Below, piece by piece: positions 35,128 to 46,130 of a DNA stretch of 64,000 bases. The position numbers were made by a program, and so were the translations under genes. Where the stretch lies: the NCBI RefSeq assembly GCF_035046485.1, contig NC_085138.1, forward strand, positions 13,519,329 to 13,583,328, read 5' to 3'. Each line of letters begins with the position of its first letter. Positions within the stretch are counted from its first letter, which is position 1. The stretch comes from Aedes albopictus (Eukaryota; Arthropoda; Insecta; Diptera; Culicidae). The notes under the pieces were generated by a model. That model did not search any database, had not been told where the DNA came from, and worked only from the letters and a program-made list of their open reading frames with translations.

Positions 35128-35429
35128 GCTCTCTTTACGCTTTATGCATTATCACAGTGCCCTTCTCAGGGCGCTGTTTGAACCCATTGTGGCACGCTTA
35201 TGCGTTATTACAGTGTCCTTTTCAGGACGCTATGTGAACCCATTGTGGTACGCTTTTGCGAGTATGACGACCCTATTCCCTTACCTGTCCTTTCCCATGT
35301 CCTATCCTTTTTCCTTCCCTTCTCCGTCAGGTAAATGATGAATAGGCTCGTGTTCATGGCGATGGCACAAATTTCCCGAATGGAGGAGAACGTGCCTCTA
35401 GAGCCGACCTACTGATACCTGATACCTGA

Positions 35430-35716
35430 TACTCCTGTTATATTTCATGATACTTCAATGGAACGTCGATTTCTCTTTCATTGTCAATGGAGTACACCGT
35501 TTGTAATGATCTCAATTAACATTCAGTTCTATACTGGCACTCAATCCAATCCCGCAATGACTACCTTCATTCCACTCATTATCTTCATTTCTATAGTTCA
35601 AGTTACGGTAGGTATGTGAATCAGCATACAGCTTATCCAGTATTTCTGACAATTTCTCATCCTCAGCCAAAACTCGGCGGCATCCAACTGAAACGCTTCG
35701 AACCCAACGCAACCTG
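35430..35716 (+). repeat. 287-bp target-site duplication, downstream copy
   Basis: Starts TACTCCTGTTATATTTC directly after the retrotransposon tail and ends at AACGCAACCTG within gene B exon 2. An initiator-like TCAGTT (35523-35528) lies 34 bp before the gene B start codon, so the duplicated block includes a plausible core promoter. Confidence 0.9.
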
Positions 35717-36128
35717 CGATCAGCGTTGGTTCACGTTTGGTTCCCTCCAGCTGCGAACCCCTCGAGCGGTGTCCACCACCCGTTTGGTTGGCACCGTGGA
35801 GCTACGCCAACGCCTCGGTCGAAATGTGACGATCGTGAGCAAATTAAGGCGCGCGGGGAGTTTCGTATTCAGTTTGGAAAAGATGGATGCCTGTAGTTTC
35901 GTTGCTAGTCAGTACAAATCCTGGTCGCTTCGGCTTCAACCCCTTCGGGGTGGGTGTCCCATTCAGCGTGGTCGCTATAATGTGCTGAACTTGACGATTG
36001 CGGAGAAGATGTTCGATATGAATGGAGAATATCGGTTGGAGGTGAATGTGATTCGCAATAATGTAGATCTGTGCGGCGCCGTTGTTCATTTCAGTGTCCA
36101 CAACTCTGATTCAAACACACTCAGTTAA
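35557..36128 (+). CDS. Gene B: secreted ML/DUF1091-like protein
   Basis: Exon 1, 35557-35607 (17 codons, signal peptide MTTFIPLIIFISIVQVT), a 59-bp phase-0 intron (GTAGGT ... CCTCAG), exon 2, 35667-36128; product 170 residues. Key motifs: LKRFEPNATCDQRW, a mid-protein DACSF, GGCPIQRGRYNVLNL, NGEYRLEVNVIR and VDLCGAVVHF. These align in order with gene A, the nearest relative. A secreted lipid-binding role is the family expectation only. The retrotransposon at 30911-35429 inserted at codon ~16 of exon 2, yet because the insertion duplicated 287 bp the downstream copy keeps an uninterrupted gene with only 127 bp of its original upstream sequence. No clear AATAAA within 60 bp of the stop. Confidence 0.85.
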
Positions 36129-36185
36129 TAGACTGGATTCCGTTTCCGAGTGAATGTTGTTTGGTATTATTCACTTTCACTGCCC

Positions 36186-36480
36186 GTGTAGCTGCCGGTT
36201 TAGAATGGCACTACGGACCGCACCTGTTCCGGGGGTAAGAGCCCACCAAACAGGTAACCCCAGTCCAAGGTGTCAGGCGACCCGTGCTGGTGGATGAATG
36301 GTTGAGGGGGTTTAATAGATGCTCAATCTTTAACGGAGCGCATATCGTGGGTAGATCACATTTATGGGTTGTGTACGGTAAAAGATCTACCAAACCGAAC
36401 CCTAGTGACATCCAATCTAAGCTAGGGTAATGTGTTCTGGTAATAAGGATTCGTCGTACAAAGTTCTTCTTACTGGTGAC
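36186..36480 (+). mobile_element. Fragment related to the retrotransposon leader
   Basis: CACTACGGACCGCACCTGTT, then a CCACCAAACAGGTAACCCC segment, and GAATGGTTGAGGGGGT.TAATA align with the leader of the element at 30911 but are well diverged. It is a 5-prime piece of a relative, starting ~60 bp after the gene B stop. No ORF follows. Confidence 0.6.
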
Positions 36481-36959
36481 AGTTTCTAAAATTCATTCTG
36501 CCTTGCTGATAGTTAAAGAATCGGACTTTGCCCACCCGAGACTACACTTGATGTTAGGAAAACAATCATGCTTTATGTTTCTAATTGCGTACTAACCTTT
36601 TAAGGACTGATAAATACTGGTAATTCAAGGACTCACGTGAATTCTTATTGCAGAACACATTCTCTAATTTGACAGAGTTTTGTAACTAGCCTAATGCCCC
36701 GGGATTTTCTTTGTTGTCCTGGAACTTAACTAGAAGCAAGACATGGATGAGTCTGGAGTTCCGATGCATGGATAAATATCAGTATCATAAAAGATGAAGC
36801 TTTCCTGTATGTTACATAATCACCTCTATTATTTTCCCAATCTGTCAGTGCTCTCACAAGCCTATGCAACTTATCCATATGCAGTGGAAATTTCTTTTCA
36901 CACATGCAAAAAATTACTCCATAATATGACTTTTTCCAGAGGAGATTCGTTCAGAACTC
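36481..36959. other. Intergenic, no feature seen
   Basis: No gene or repeat that I can support. Confidence 0.4.
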
Positions 36960-38670
36960 CCTACAAATAAAAGAAATATTTCGGGGAGTCTTTCAGAATT
37001 GGTCACGAGATTTCTTCAGAAATTTATTCAATGCTTACCTCACAAATTCCTCCCAAAATTTCTATACGGGTCTAATGAAAAGTCTATCAGTTTCATTTTG
37101 ATTTTTTTCCTGGGATTTCTTTAAATTCTCATATCTTCCGAAATTTCTCCTGCGATTTCTTCACGAAACCTTCCAGAGAATCCTTAATCAATTCTGCCAA
37201 GGATTCTTTCGAAGATTCCATTGATTTTATGATTCTTCCATTGATTCTTTCAGAAAAATTTGGGTTTCTTCAATTTATTCCACAGTTTCCGAAAGATTAC
37301 CGAAGACATTAATTTGATTTTTTTTTGTAAACCCTTCCCTGGGTTTCTTGCGATATTTCTCCATAGATTTTTTTGGGAAATGCACTAAGAATTTTTTTCG
37401 GAAAGTCTTCCACGGATATCTTTTGAGATTTCTTCATCTTACATGTATCGCATCGAAACTTCTAGTATTTTCATCGAAATTTTCGTTGATGGATCCTTCA
37501 CAAATTTTTCCAAAAAATACTCTTGATTCTTTCAAAAATGTATTTAGCGACTCTTTAAGAAATTGAAAGGTTCTTTCAGAATTTTATTTTTTAGAGAATC
37601 TTCCATAGCTTTCTTCAGAAATTCTTTCAAACGTTTTTTTTTGTGAATTCTACCAGGGATTCGTTCAGAAATTTCCTTGGAGATTTCTTCAAAAATTCCT
37701 TATGATTCTTCCGTAAATTTGTCCAAGGATTCCAAGTCCAAGAAAAACTGCAAAGAATTTTTTCCAATTTTAATCCATTGATTCCTTCAGAAATTACTCC
37801 GGGAATTCGGTCTTGAAATCTATCAAGGTTTGATACAGAAACTTTTTTTCCATAATTTCTTTTTTTCATAATTCTTCAACAAATTTCTGCAGAGCTTCCA
37901 TCAGATATTCCCTCTCGAAGAATTCTTTTAGGTAGATTTCTATGGGTTTCTTCCTGAAACTCCATTAAGAATAACTTTGGAATCTTTGTTTAAACAATTC
38001 ATCAGAACTGTTTCCAGGGATTCTGAATTTTTAAATATCTTCGGAAATCTTTTTGAAGATTCTTTTCAGATTTTTTCCAGAAAATTTTCCAGATTTTTTT
38101 TAGAAATTTTGTCAGACAGTTTTTCGGAAATTTCAACAGAGATTTATTCAGGAATTGTTTAAGGGATTGCGTTGAAAATTCCCTCATGAATGTGTCCAGA
38201 AATTTCTTCAGGGATTCATCCACAAAATCATGCAGAATTTCTACAGAGATCTTTGAAATATTACTTTTAGTGATTCCTGCAGGAGTTCATACTGAAATTC
38301 CTCCAGAGTATCCTCCAGATATTTCTTTATGAATTACTTCAGAAGTTTATCCTGCATTTCCTCTAAGGATAGCTTCAATAGTTTTGCGACGAATTCTTTA
38401 AGAAGTTTATTGAATAATAATTTCTTGGATTTTTTTTCGGAAATTCCTTTAGAAATATCTCGAAATATTTCTTGGGATCTTTCCATGCGTTTCTCCAGGT
38501 CATCAGGATTTTTTCAGGAGTTCTTAACAAATTCCTCCTGTGATTCCTTCAATAATTTTCCGGCAATTTCTTCGGATATTCCTCTAGAGTCAAAAGTACT
38601 TCCTAAAATATGTACAGGCATTTTACTTCTTCACTGCCAAAAATCCTTGCACCCGAAGGAGGACTTCATA
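36960..38670 (-). repeat. GGAATTCC-type minisatellite (reverse orientation)
   Basis: Same short-period family as 1-2735 but read here as TTTCTTCAGAAATTCCTCC-like units, i.e. inverted and more AT-rich. It ends at a short unique segment at ~38630, after which the orientation flips. Confidence 0.8.
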
Positions 38671-38675
38671 CGATC

Positions 38676-38710
38676 AGGGGCTGTCCATAAACCACGTGGT
38701 AATTTTTTGG
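38676..38710 (+). mobile_element. PIF/Harbinger-like MITE terminus (solo)
   Basis: AGGGGCTGTCCATAAACCAC followed by GTGGTAATTTTTTGG, the family terminus seen at 12463, 54253 and 59187. It abuts the first higher-order repeat unit at CAGCAAGAATGTCCC. No opposite terminus found. Confidence 0.5.
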
Positions 38711-41700
38711 CAGCAAGAATGTCCCTTCCGCGATAATTACAGAAAAAAAATATGGACAACTCAAACAATAATTTCTGAAAAAGTTTCTCGAAAAAAAACT
38801 GTATTTCTATAGAAAATCCCTAGAGGAATTTCTGAAAATATCTCTAAATATTTGTGAAAAAAATTCTTCTGCGATTGAATCTTTTAAAGAAGTGTTTGGA
38901 GGGATTCCTGTAGACTCCTGGAGAAATTCCTAGAAGAATTTCTTGAGATTTTTTTTTGAAAAATCCTAAAGAAAAACTCCTGTAAAAAGTCTTGAAAGTA
39001 TTTCTGGAGGAATTCCTCCAGAAATGATTGAAGAAGTACATGAAAAAAAAAATACAAGGAGGAATTTCAAAAGAATGGAAACCAAAGTTTCAAGATCAAT
39101 CTGTTGAAAAAAAATCTTGAGAAACTTCTGAAGAAATGTCAAAGAAAATTGATATGGGAATTCCTGAAAGAATATCTGGAGGAATCCACAGACAGGTTTA
39201 AGGACATTTTGAAGGGATACTAAGAGGAATCTTAAGTTATTCAGCGAGAATCTTCTTTTTGTGAACATTTTAGATTTTTTTCGATGAATCCTCGAAGAAT
39301 CCCCGAATGAATTTCTGGCGGTGTCCTAAGAAGACCTAGGAATTTCAAGAAAAAAATCTTGAAAAACTCATATGTATATAGAAATTCCAGCAAGAATGTC
39401 CCTTCCGCGATAATTACAGAAAAAAAAATAAACAATTCAAACAATAATTTTAGAAAAAAAATTCTCGAAACAAATCTGTATTTCTATAGAAAATCCCTAG
39501 AGGAATTTCTAAAAATATCTCCAAATATTTATGATAAAAATTCTTCTGCGATTGAATCTTTTAAAGATATGTTTGGAGGATTTCCTGTCGACTCTTGGAG
39601 AAATTTCTAGAAGAATTTCTTGAGATTTTTTTTGAAAAAACCTAAAGAAAAACTCCTGTAAAAAGTTTTGAAAGTATTTCTGGAGGAATTCCTCCAGAAA
39701 TGATTGAAGAAGTCATTGTAAAAAAATGCAAGGAGGAATTTCAAAAGAAATTTCTATGGAAACCAAAGTTTCAAGATCAATCTGTAGAAAAAAAACCCAA
39801 ATTAATCCACCTAGGGGTGATAGTGCCTTTCTCGTCGAACATGTTCTCACAATCTTTCCGGCAACGTAAGTCAAAGTGTTTCTGAATCCGGATATTTTTA
39901 TAGAAAAGCAAGCATTTTATCAGACATCTTTGAATTGACTTAAAAATTATTGATTGCACATAGTCCGACATTATGTTCAACGTATAAGCAGGGCTGAAAA
40001 ATATCAGGCTTCTCAGTTGACTGCTTGAGCACTTTGTTGAGCACCTTCACTAACACTGGAGGCTGATCAATATCAAGACGATACTAATAAGCTAAGCTAT
40101 AACTCTTTACACAATCACAGATCACAATTTTTTTTCTGAACATTTGGGCTGTATCTTATTGACCGTTGAAAACAAGAGCGATAGGTAGTGAGTATAGTGC
40201 GACGTCTGTTTGTATGTGGGTTTAATTTGTAAGATTTTGTTCTCTTACACATATGTATCGCTTGCATTGGTTTTATTTACTTTCGTAATTCCGGCGAAGC
40301 ACCAAACGCTGGTTGTGCAACCCTACCGGTAGTCTGTTAAGTGGTGTGAGCCTATTTTCTAGTTAACCGTTCCTCGGGTTATTCAAAAAGCCGTGATGTA
40401 ATATGTTGCATGGTACATTTGGTTACTTTCGATGCGGTACCGGAAATGGTTCTGGAGCACACCGGGTCTCCCAAATATAGTCTGTGACTATTTCATTGCT
40501 AACGTACATTAGGTTACCCAAAAAAACACGATTTGATTTATCTCATGCATGGGTGGGTATAGATCACTTTTACATTTGACCACTTCCAGTGGGACACCCA
40601 GAACTGGCTTCGGGACACTACCGGTTGTCTAAAATATGGTCTGAGGCTATGTTCTTACGAATCGATCATCGTGTATTCAAAAAAGCTGCTATTTGATGTA
40701 CTGTCAAACACTTATTTGTGCATTTCGCCAGTTCCGGCGAGCCACTCGAAAGTGGTTCCGGTACACTACCGGTAGTCTTAAATTGGCCTGAGACTTTTCT
40801 TGCTGACCGTTCTGCGCGTCATCTAAAAAGCCGATATTTAATGCGCGGTGTGCATGCGTTTGGTTCCGTTCTACATTTGACCACTTCCCGCGGAGCACCT
40901 GGAACCGGTTTCTGCACAGTATTGGTTTCCCAAAGTGTGGTCTATGATTGTTTCTCTTGTTAACCGTTCATCAGGTTACCAAAACAGCTATTTATGGGGT
41001 TGGTTCTCCTTTACATTTGACCACTTCCGATGGGGCACCCTTAATCGGTGAGGAATACTACCAGTTGTTCTAAATATGGCCGGAAACTTTTTTTTTGCCA
41101 AATCAAGATACCTAAAAATCCGCGATTTGATTTGTCGCATGGGTTTGGTTCACTTTTTTGTTTGGCCATTTCCGGCGGGACACCCGGAACCGGTTCCGGA
41201 TCACTACCGGTTCAGATACACTACTGGTTCCGATATGTTCTGAGAATGCTTTCCTGCATACTGTTCATCAGGTTATCGAAAAAGCCGCGGTTTGATATGT
41301 CACATGCATGGTTTTAGTTCAATTTTATATTTGGCCACTTTCGGCGGGACACCCGGAACCGGTTCCGGAACACAACCGGTTCAAATATGGTCTGAGAATA
41401 TTTCCCTGCTTACCTTTCATTAGGATGTCAAAAAAGCCACTATTTGATATGTCGCATGCATGGGTTTGGTTAACTTTTATACTTGGCCACCTCCAGCGGG
41501 ACATCTGGAACCGGTTCCGGAATATTACCGGTTCCGATATGGTCTGAGAATGTATTCCTTCTTACTGTTCATCAGGGTATCGAAGAAGCTGCGGTTTGAT
41601 ATGCCGCATGCATGGGTTAAGTGCACTTTTATGTTTGGCCACTTCCGGCGGGACACCCGGAACCGGCTCCGGGACACTATCGGTTCAGATATGGTCTGAG

Positions 41701-43141
41701 ACTGTTTTTCTGCTAACCGTTCATCAAGTTATCGAAAATGCCGTAGTTTGATGTGTCGCATGGATGTGTTTGTTGCGTTTTCATATCTGGCCCCTTCCTG
41801 GGGTACCAGTCCGGAACACCTAAATGGCCATAACTCCGGAACGGCTGGACCGATCCGAACCATTTTCAATAGGAAACAATGGGACCACATTCCGCGTCGA
41901 ATGAACCATCGGTCATTAAAATCGGTTGAGGTTTAGTTCAAAAAAGTGATGTGACCTTTTTTGTACACAGACATACATACACACATACACACACACATAC
42001 ACACACACATACACACATACACATACATACACACATACAGACATTTGCTCAATTCGTTGAACTGAGTTGATTGGTATATGTGATTCGACCCTCCGAGCTT
42101 TCTATCAAAAAGTCGTTTTTGGAGTGAACATATAGCCTTTCCAGTACACTTAGTGTACGAGAAAGGCAAAAATCTTGAGAAACTTCCGAAGAAATGTCAA
42201 AGAAAATTGATGTGGGAATTCCTGAAAGAATATCTGGAGGAATCCACAGACAGGTTTGCATTTCTAAGGGATACTAAGAGGAATCTTAAGTAATTCAGCG
42301 AGAATCTTCTTTTTGTGAACATTTTAAATATTTTTCGATGAATCCTCGAAGAATCCCCGAATGAATTTCTGGCGGTGTCCTAAGAAGACCTAGGAATTTC
42401 AAGAAAAAATCTTGAAAAACTCATATATAGAAATTCCAGCAAGAATGTCCCTTCCGCGATAATTACAGAAAATAAAATTATGAATAATTCAAACAATAAT
42501 TTCTGAAAAAAATTCTCGAAAAATATCTGTACTTCTATAGAAAATCCCTAGAGGAATTTCTTAAAATATCTCCAAATATTTGTGAAAAAAATTCTTCTGC
42601 GATTGAATCTTTTAAAGAAATGTTTGGATGAGTTCCTGTAGACTCCTAGAGAAATTTCTAGAAGAATTTCTTGAGATTTCTTCTGAAAAATCCTTAAGAA
42701 AAACTCCTGTAAAAAGTTTTGAAAGTATTTCTGGAGGAATTCCTCCAGAAATGATTGAAGAAGCACATGACAAAAAATACAAGGAGGAATTTCGAAAGAA
42801 ATTTCTATGGATACCCGTGAACCAATCCCATGATCAATCTGTTGAGCTTTTTTTCGAGAAACTTCTGAAGAAGTGTCAAGGAAAATTGCTGTGGGTGTTC
42901 CTGAAAGAATATCTGGAGGAATCTCTGGAGAAATTTTCTAAAAATCTACGGACAGGGATGCATTTTGAAGGGATACTAAGAGGAATATTTAAAAACCCAG
43001 CGAGAATCTTCTTTCTGTGAACATATCAGATTACTTTTGAAAAATTCTCAAAGAATCCCCAAATTAATTTATGGTGGTGTCCCAGGAGGGGTTTTCTAGG
43101 AATTTCAAGAAAAATTTATGCAAAATAAATAAAAGGAATTC
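38711..43141 (+). repeat. Higher-order tandem repeat (~680 bp x 3) of the minisatellite
   Basis: The landmark CAGCAAGAATGTCCCTTCCG occurs at 38711, 39388 and 42437, and in altered form at 43142. Units are 677 bp, ~668 bp once the 39796-42167 insertion is removed, and 705 bp. Each unit is made of forward GGAATTCC-type minisatellite with shared variants (ATTCTTCTGCGATTGAATC, CCTAAGAAGACCTAGG), so this is block duplication on top of the short period. Confidence 0.8.
39796..42167 (+). mobile_element. Hairpin-ended element with 152-bp repeats (copy 3) inside a repeat unit
   Basis: Starts CCCAAATTAATCCACCTAGG then GTGATAGTGCCTTTCTCGT. It runs through unassigned sequence (39840-40270), 152-bp units (40290-41800), the 41770-41930 segment shared with 3160-3350, a CA-rich microsatellite (41967-42036), and ends in the 33-bp hairpin 42135-42167. 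The empty site is visible in the first repeat unit (39105-39125), where the flanking A-run and ATCTTGAGAAAC are contiguous. Five A residues could be a target duplication. No protein coding capacity seen. Confidence 0.7.
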
Positions 43142-43440
43142 CAGCAAGCGTGTCCCTTCCGATAATTATTGAAATACAGATAATTATAGATAAATGTCGT
43201 GAATATTATTGCATGGAAGTGTTTTCCCGGAATAATTCCTAGTTGGGCGCAATAGTGAAGTCATTTTCTTGAGGAAGTTACCAGTACGGGAGGGGGATGA
43301 AATGTGGAAACTTTGAGTAACCACTAACTAGCTCTGATTTTACCATGGCAACACTGCTTCTACCACCTTGTTCGAGTTTCGAAGGAATTGCTGGTTGATA
43401 TATCCTAGCCGAAGCTGAACTTCCAGGTCATACAGACTAC
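43142..43440. other. End of repeat array and unassigned sequence
   Basis: Partial fourth higher-order unit (43142-43190), then DNA with no assigned feature up to the BEL/Pao remnant. Confidence 0.4.
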
Positions 43441-43692
43441 ATTTTTTTTAATATGCTGTAGCGATGACCGTGTACTCCTTCAGCAACGTAGCTTCATTAT
43501 CGCAAAAACACTGCTTTGACCATTTCTTCAAGTTTTCTCTCGAGTCCGGTATGTACAGCACTTTTCGTCAAGGCTTACAAGGTCTCACCGACGTTGGCCA
43601 TTTTGATGATGACATAAAAAGCACGTTCATCAACGCAAATTTACAGTGGCTCCTCTCACCACAAATCTCCAATGCCACTTGATGGCTTTGGA

Positions 43693-43852
43693 GCCGTCCA
43701 CAAATTACATAACGCTCTAGGGGGAGGGAGGGAGTATGGCCGAGCGTTACGGTCCATACAAAAATTTTAGGATTTTCATACAAAAAAGCGTTACGGAGGG
43801 GGGAGGGGGTGTTTTAAAATGTCGATTTGAGCGTTACGTAATAAATGGATGC
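43693..43852. mobile_element. TIR MITE, ~160 bp
   Basis: GCCGTCCACAAATTACATAA then CGCT on the left is mirrored by AGCGTTACGTAATAAATGGA then TGC on the right. Internal GAGCGTTACGG and G-rich runs are typical of this family. It splits the BEL/Pao protease region. Confidence 0.65.
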
Positions 43853-44398
43853 TACCTTTGACTCGTTTCACGTGAAAGTCCACTGCAGCCACAGGGGAAG
43901 GGATTGCCCAGTTACACCCAACTCCTTTGCGATCTCCTCGTTCATCATGGTGCTAGTCGATTCATCGTCCAGGAAGGCATTCGCGGCCACCGTTCGATTA
44001 TTGCTATGTAGCATTACGGGAACGATTCGGAAAAGTACTGCCCTGTCCGCTGAGTGATGGTTATTGCACTTACTCCTTCCGCATTGGAGTCAACCTTCAC
44101 AGAAGAGGTGTTTATGGCATAGCTGGCATCTGTAGATGTTACATGTTTCTCGGATCCTGCAAGGTTTTAACCAGAGCCGGCACAGCCCCAATTGTTCTAC
44201 ATAGGGTAATTGATCCGACCATGGAGGAGTTAAGCACTGGGTTCATGTTTAAACCACAATTGTATCGCCCCAAGCAATCTTTTACATGGATTGAATTGAA
44301 AATACTAAAATCCATCCTTAATCTACGGGAAAATAACGAAATATTGCCACTATGATATTGTTATGAGCATTTTATTCGTATTTATCTGAAAGAACTTT

Positions 44399-44460
44399 GT
44401 GTTCCTAATGTTACGGTATTTGTTCCTAATGTTGCGGTATTTGTTCCTATTGTTGCGGTA
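44399..44460 (+). repeat. 21-bp tandem repeat x 3
   Basis: Three units of TTTGTTCCTAATGTTGCGGTA with one or two changes each. The inverse (TACCGCAACATTAGGTA) occurs at 44949-44965, beyond the foldback, so it may be part of the outer end of that element. Confidence 0.7.
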
Positions 44461-44475
44461 TCCCATTGAAATCAT

Positions 44476-44852
44476 ATGGGATACCACAACAAACCGGGGT
44501 TTGGGATCCTAGAAGTGCCGAAGTGAAAGAATTTTTGAAAAATATTGCACCGGGCCTTCACAGTTTAAAACCGAAGTTTGTATGGAGAACTTGGGGTGTT
44601 CAATTGATATGTACATTACAACGAGTAGTGCATATTTTTAGGCGTTTTCGGTATTTGGGTTAGTTTCGTTATTATCTAACGCCTAAATATATGCACAGCG
44701 CGTTCTAATGCACATATCAATTGAACACCCCAAGTTCTCCATACAAACTTCGGTTTTAAACTGTGAAGGCCCGGCTCAATATTTTTCAAAAATTCTTTCA
44801 CTATGACACTTCTAGGGTCCCAAACCCCTGTTATTTTTTTTTCTCATCCCAT
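44476..44852. repeat. Foldback element, arms ~170 bp
   Basis: The left arm (GGTTTGGGATCCTAGAAGTG, GAAGTTTGTATGGAGAACTT, TTCAATTGATATGTACATTA) recurs inverted in the right arm (CATATCAATTGAACACC, AAGTTCTCCATACAAACTTC, CACTTCTAGGGTCCCAAACC). The inner stem GCATATTTTTAGGCGTT / AACGCCTAAATATATGC closes a ~32-bp loop (44647-44678). Arms are similar, not identical. Non-coding. Confidence 0.8.
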
Positions 44853-46130
44853 AACAAAATTTAGTGTTGAACGGTGTAATTTAAGCACAATACATCTATT
44901 AAAAATAACTTTTGGTAACATTTCAGTCGAAAAAGCGCTCAATTGCCATTACCGCAACATTAGGTACTACCACAACGATGGGAACAATTACACTATTAGC
45001 TTCTAGCCTTCTTCCAGGGACTTATTGGCGAATACGCAACATATTTTTCAACCGATATTCTGGGTCCTTGCAAACCAGACAGGCTGGACTCGAATGCTCT
45101 TCTTTTCGTCTGGGTAAAAAATCCTCCATTGTCGATGCCCCACAGAAAGTCTTGTCCTAGCTGCTTCTCGCTCCTCGCTGCTGCTGTTCTGGTCGATGCT
45201 TTAGGTTGCGTAGTGCAACGTCTGTTTCCGCTCGCACCAGCGTTGCCATGTACGCTATGTAGAAAGAATGCCTGGATGTTTGTCCAGCTTCATTTTAACG
45301 GGTACCTTATCCACCAACTCGAACAACAACATCGGATTGTTTCGATGAGCCTGATGTCCGCCTGCTTCCAGGTTATCGCTGAGGTTTTGCACAGCCGTGC
45401 CATACCCGATCAAAGTCTCGAGCCGATCCTGTTTCGGCGGTGGAGCCCCACGAACCTTATGCAACATCGTGTGGATTAGTAGCTTCGGTCTACCGTACAG
45501 AGTCTCAAGGCCGGCTATAACATGTGGAACGCCTTCAGGAAGAAGTAGCCAACTACGTACTCCGTCAAGTGCATTCCTTTTCAAGCTCCATTGTAGTCTG
45601 ACCAAGTTTACCGCATCTGAATACACAGATGCTTGGGTGATGTTAGTGAACGCATCTTCTTCCGGTTTGCAGAACATCCCTAGTACACGCTTTGTCGAGT
45701 TGCCCTTATTCAACTGGAGATTCGTCTCTGCTGCTGCTGCCGTATTGGTTTCCCTGACCCGAGCAAGAACTTCTTTTAGGTTTGATAACCAATTCTATTC
45801 CTCGCAAGTTCCTACCTCATGCTTCCACGGGTCAAACGATGACAAAGACCGCCAGCTAAGAGTTGTGTGCTTAGCTGGTAGTGCAGCCTGGGCACTGTTG
45901 CCTTGTCGTTCTGACTTCAGCTAGATCGAGTAGGTACGTCCCGAGCGTCTGTTCACCAAGGAGGTGCGGCTCAAACAGCGTCTGTTCTGGCATCCAGCGG
46001 CTGAGTATGGAATGCTGTATCGCGTCAGCTATACCTAAGAAGGCAGCCCCTTCAACGCAATGTAGGCAGCGCGGCTCCGGTAAGGTAGCCTGATGAGAAC
46101 CTTCAAACACCCAGAAAAGCAATAGTAGAG

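Larger units (their letters stand above)
30911..35429 (+). mobile_element. Full-length non-LTR retrotransposon (LOA/Lian-like, tentative)
   Basis: 4,519 bp, bounded exactly by the 287-bp direct repeats 30624-30910 and 35430-35716. It has a ~540-bp leader with no large ORF1, then one ORF (31450-35127), a 3-prime UTR with two ~66-bp near-repeats (landmarks TTATCACAGTGCCC and TTATTACAGTGTCC), and a tail of repeated CTGATAC rather than poly(A). Endonuclease plus reverse transcriptase plus RNase H in one ORF fits the I/LOA/R1 group; Lian-Aa1 of Aedes is LOA-clade with RNase H. The clade is not proven. Identical flanks imply recent insertion. Confidence 0.85.
43441..46130 (-). pseudogene. BEL/Pao LTR-retrotransposon remnant (gag and protease region)
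   Basis: Minus-strand pieces. Gag-like sequence at 45255-45713 (QWSLKRNALDGVRSWLLL, ETLYGRPKLLIHTML, QNLSDNLEA) matches the DUF1759-type gag of BEL/Pao. Protease-type sequence at 43850-44035 (AFLDDESTSTMMNEEIAKEL, PLWLQWT) matches the Pao aspartyl protease, but the active-site DSG/DTG-like triad is not present as expected. A continuation lies at 43568-43692 (LEICGERSHCKFALMNV). Many stops and shifts, and interruptions by a MITE (43693-43852) and a foldback (44476-44852). A dead fossil. Confidence 0.65.

Noticed and set aside
35844..36101. 85-codon minus-strand frame in gene B and 50229-50960 minus-strand frame in gene C
   Set aside because: Opposite the ML/DUF1091-like genes, which have splice sites, signal peptides and paralogue support; the antisense frames have none.
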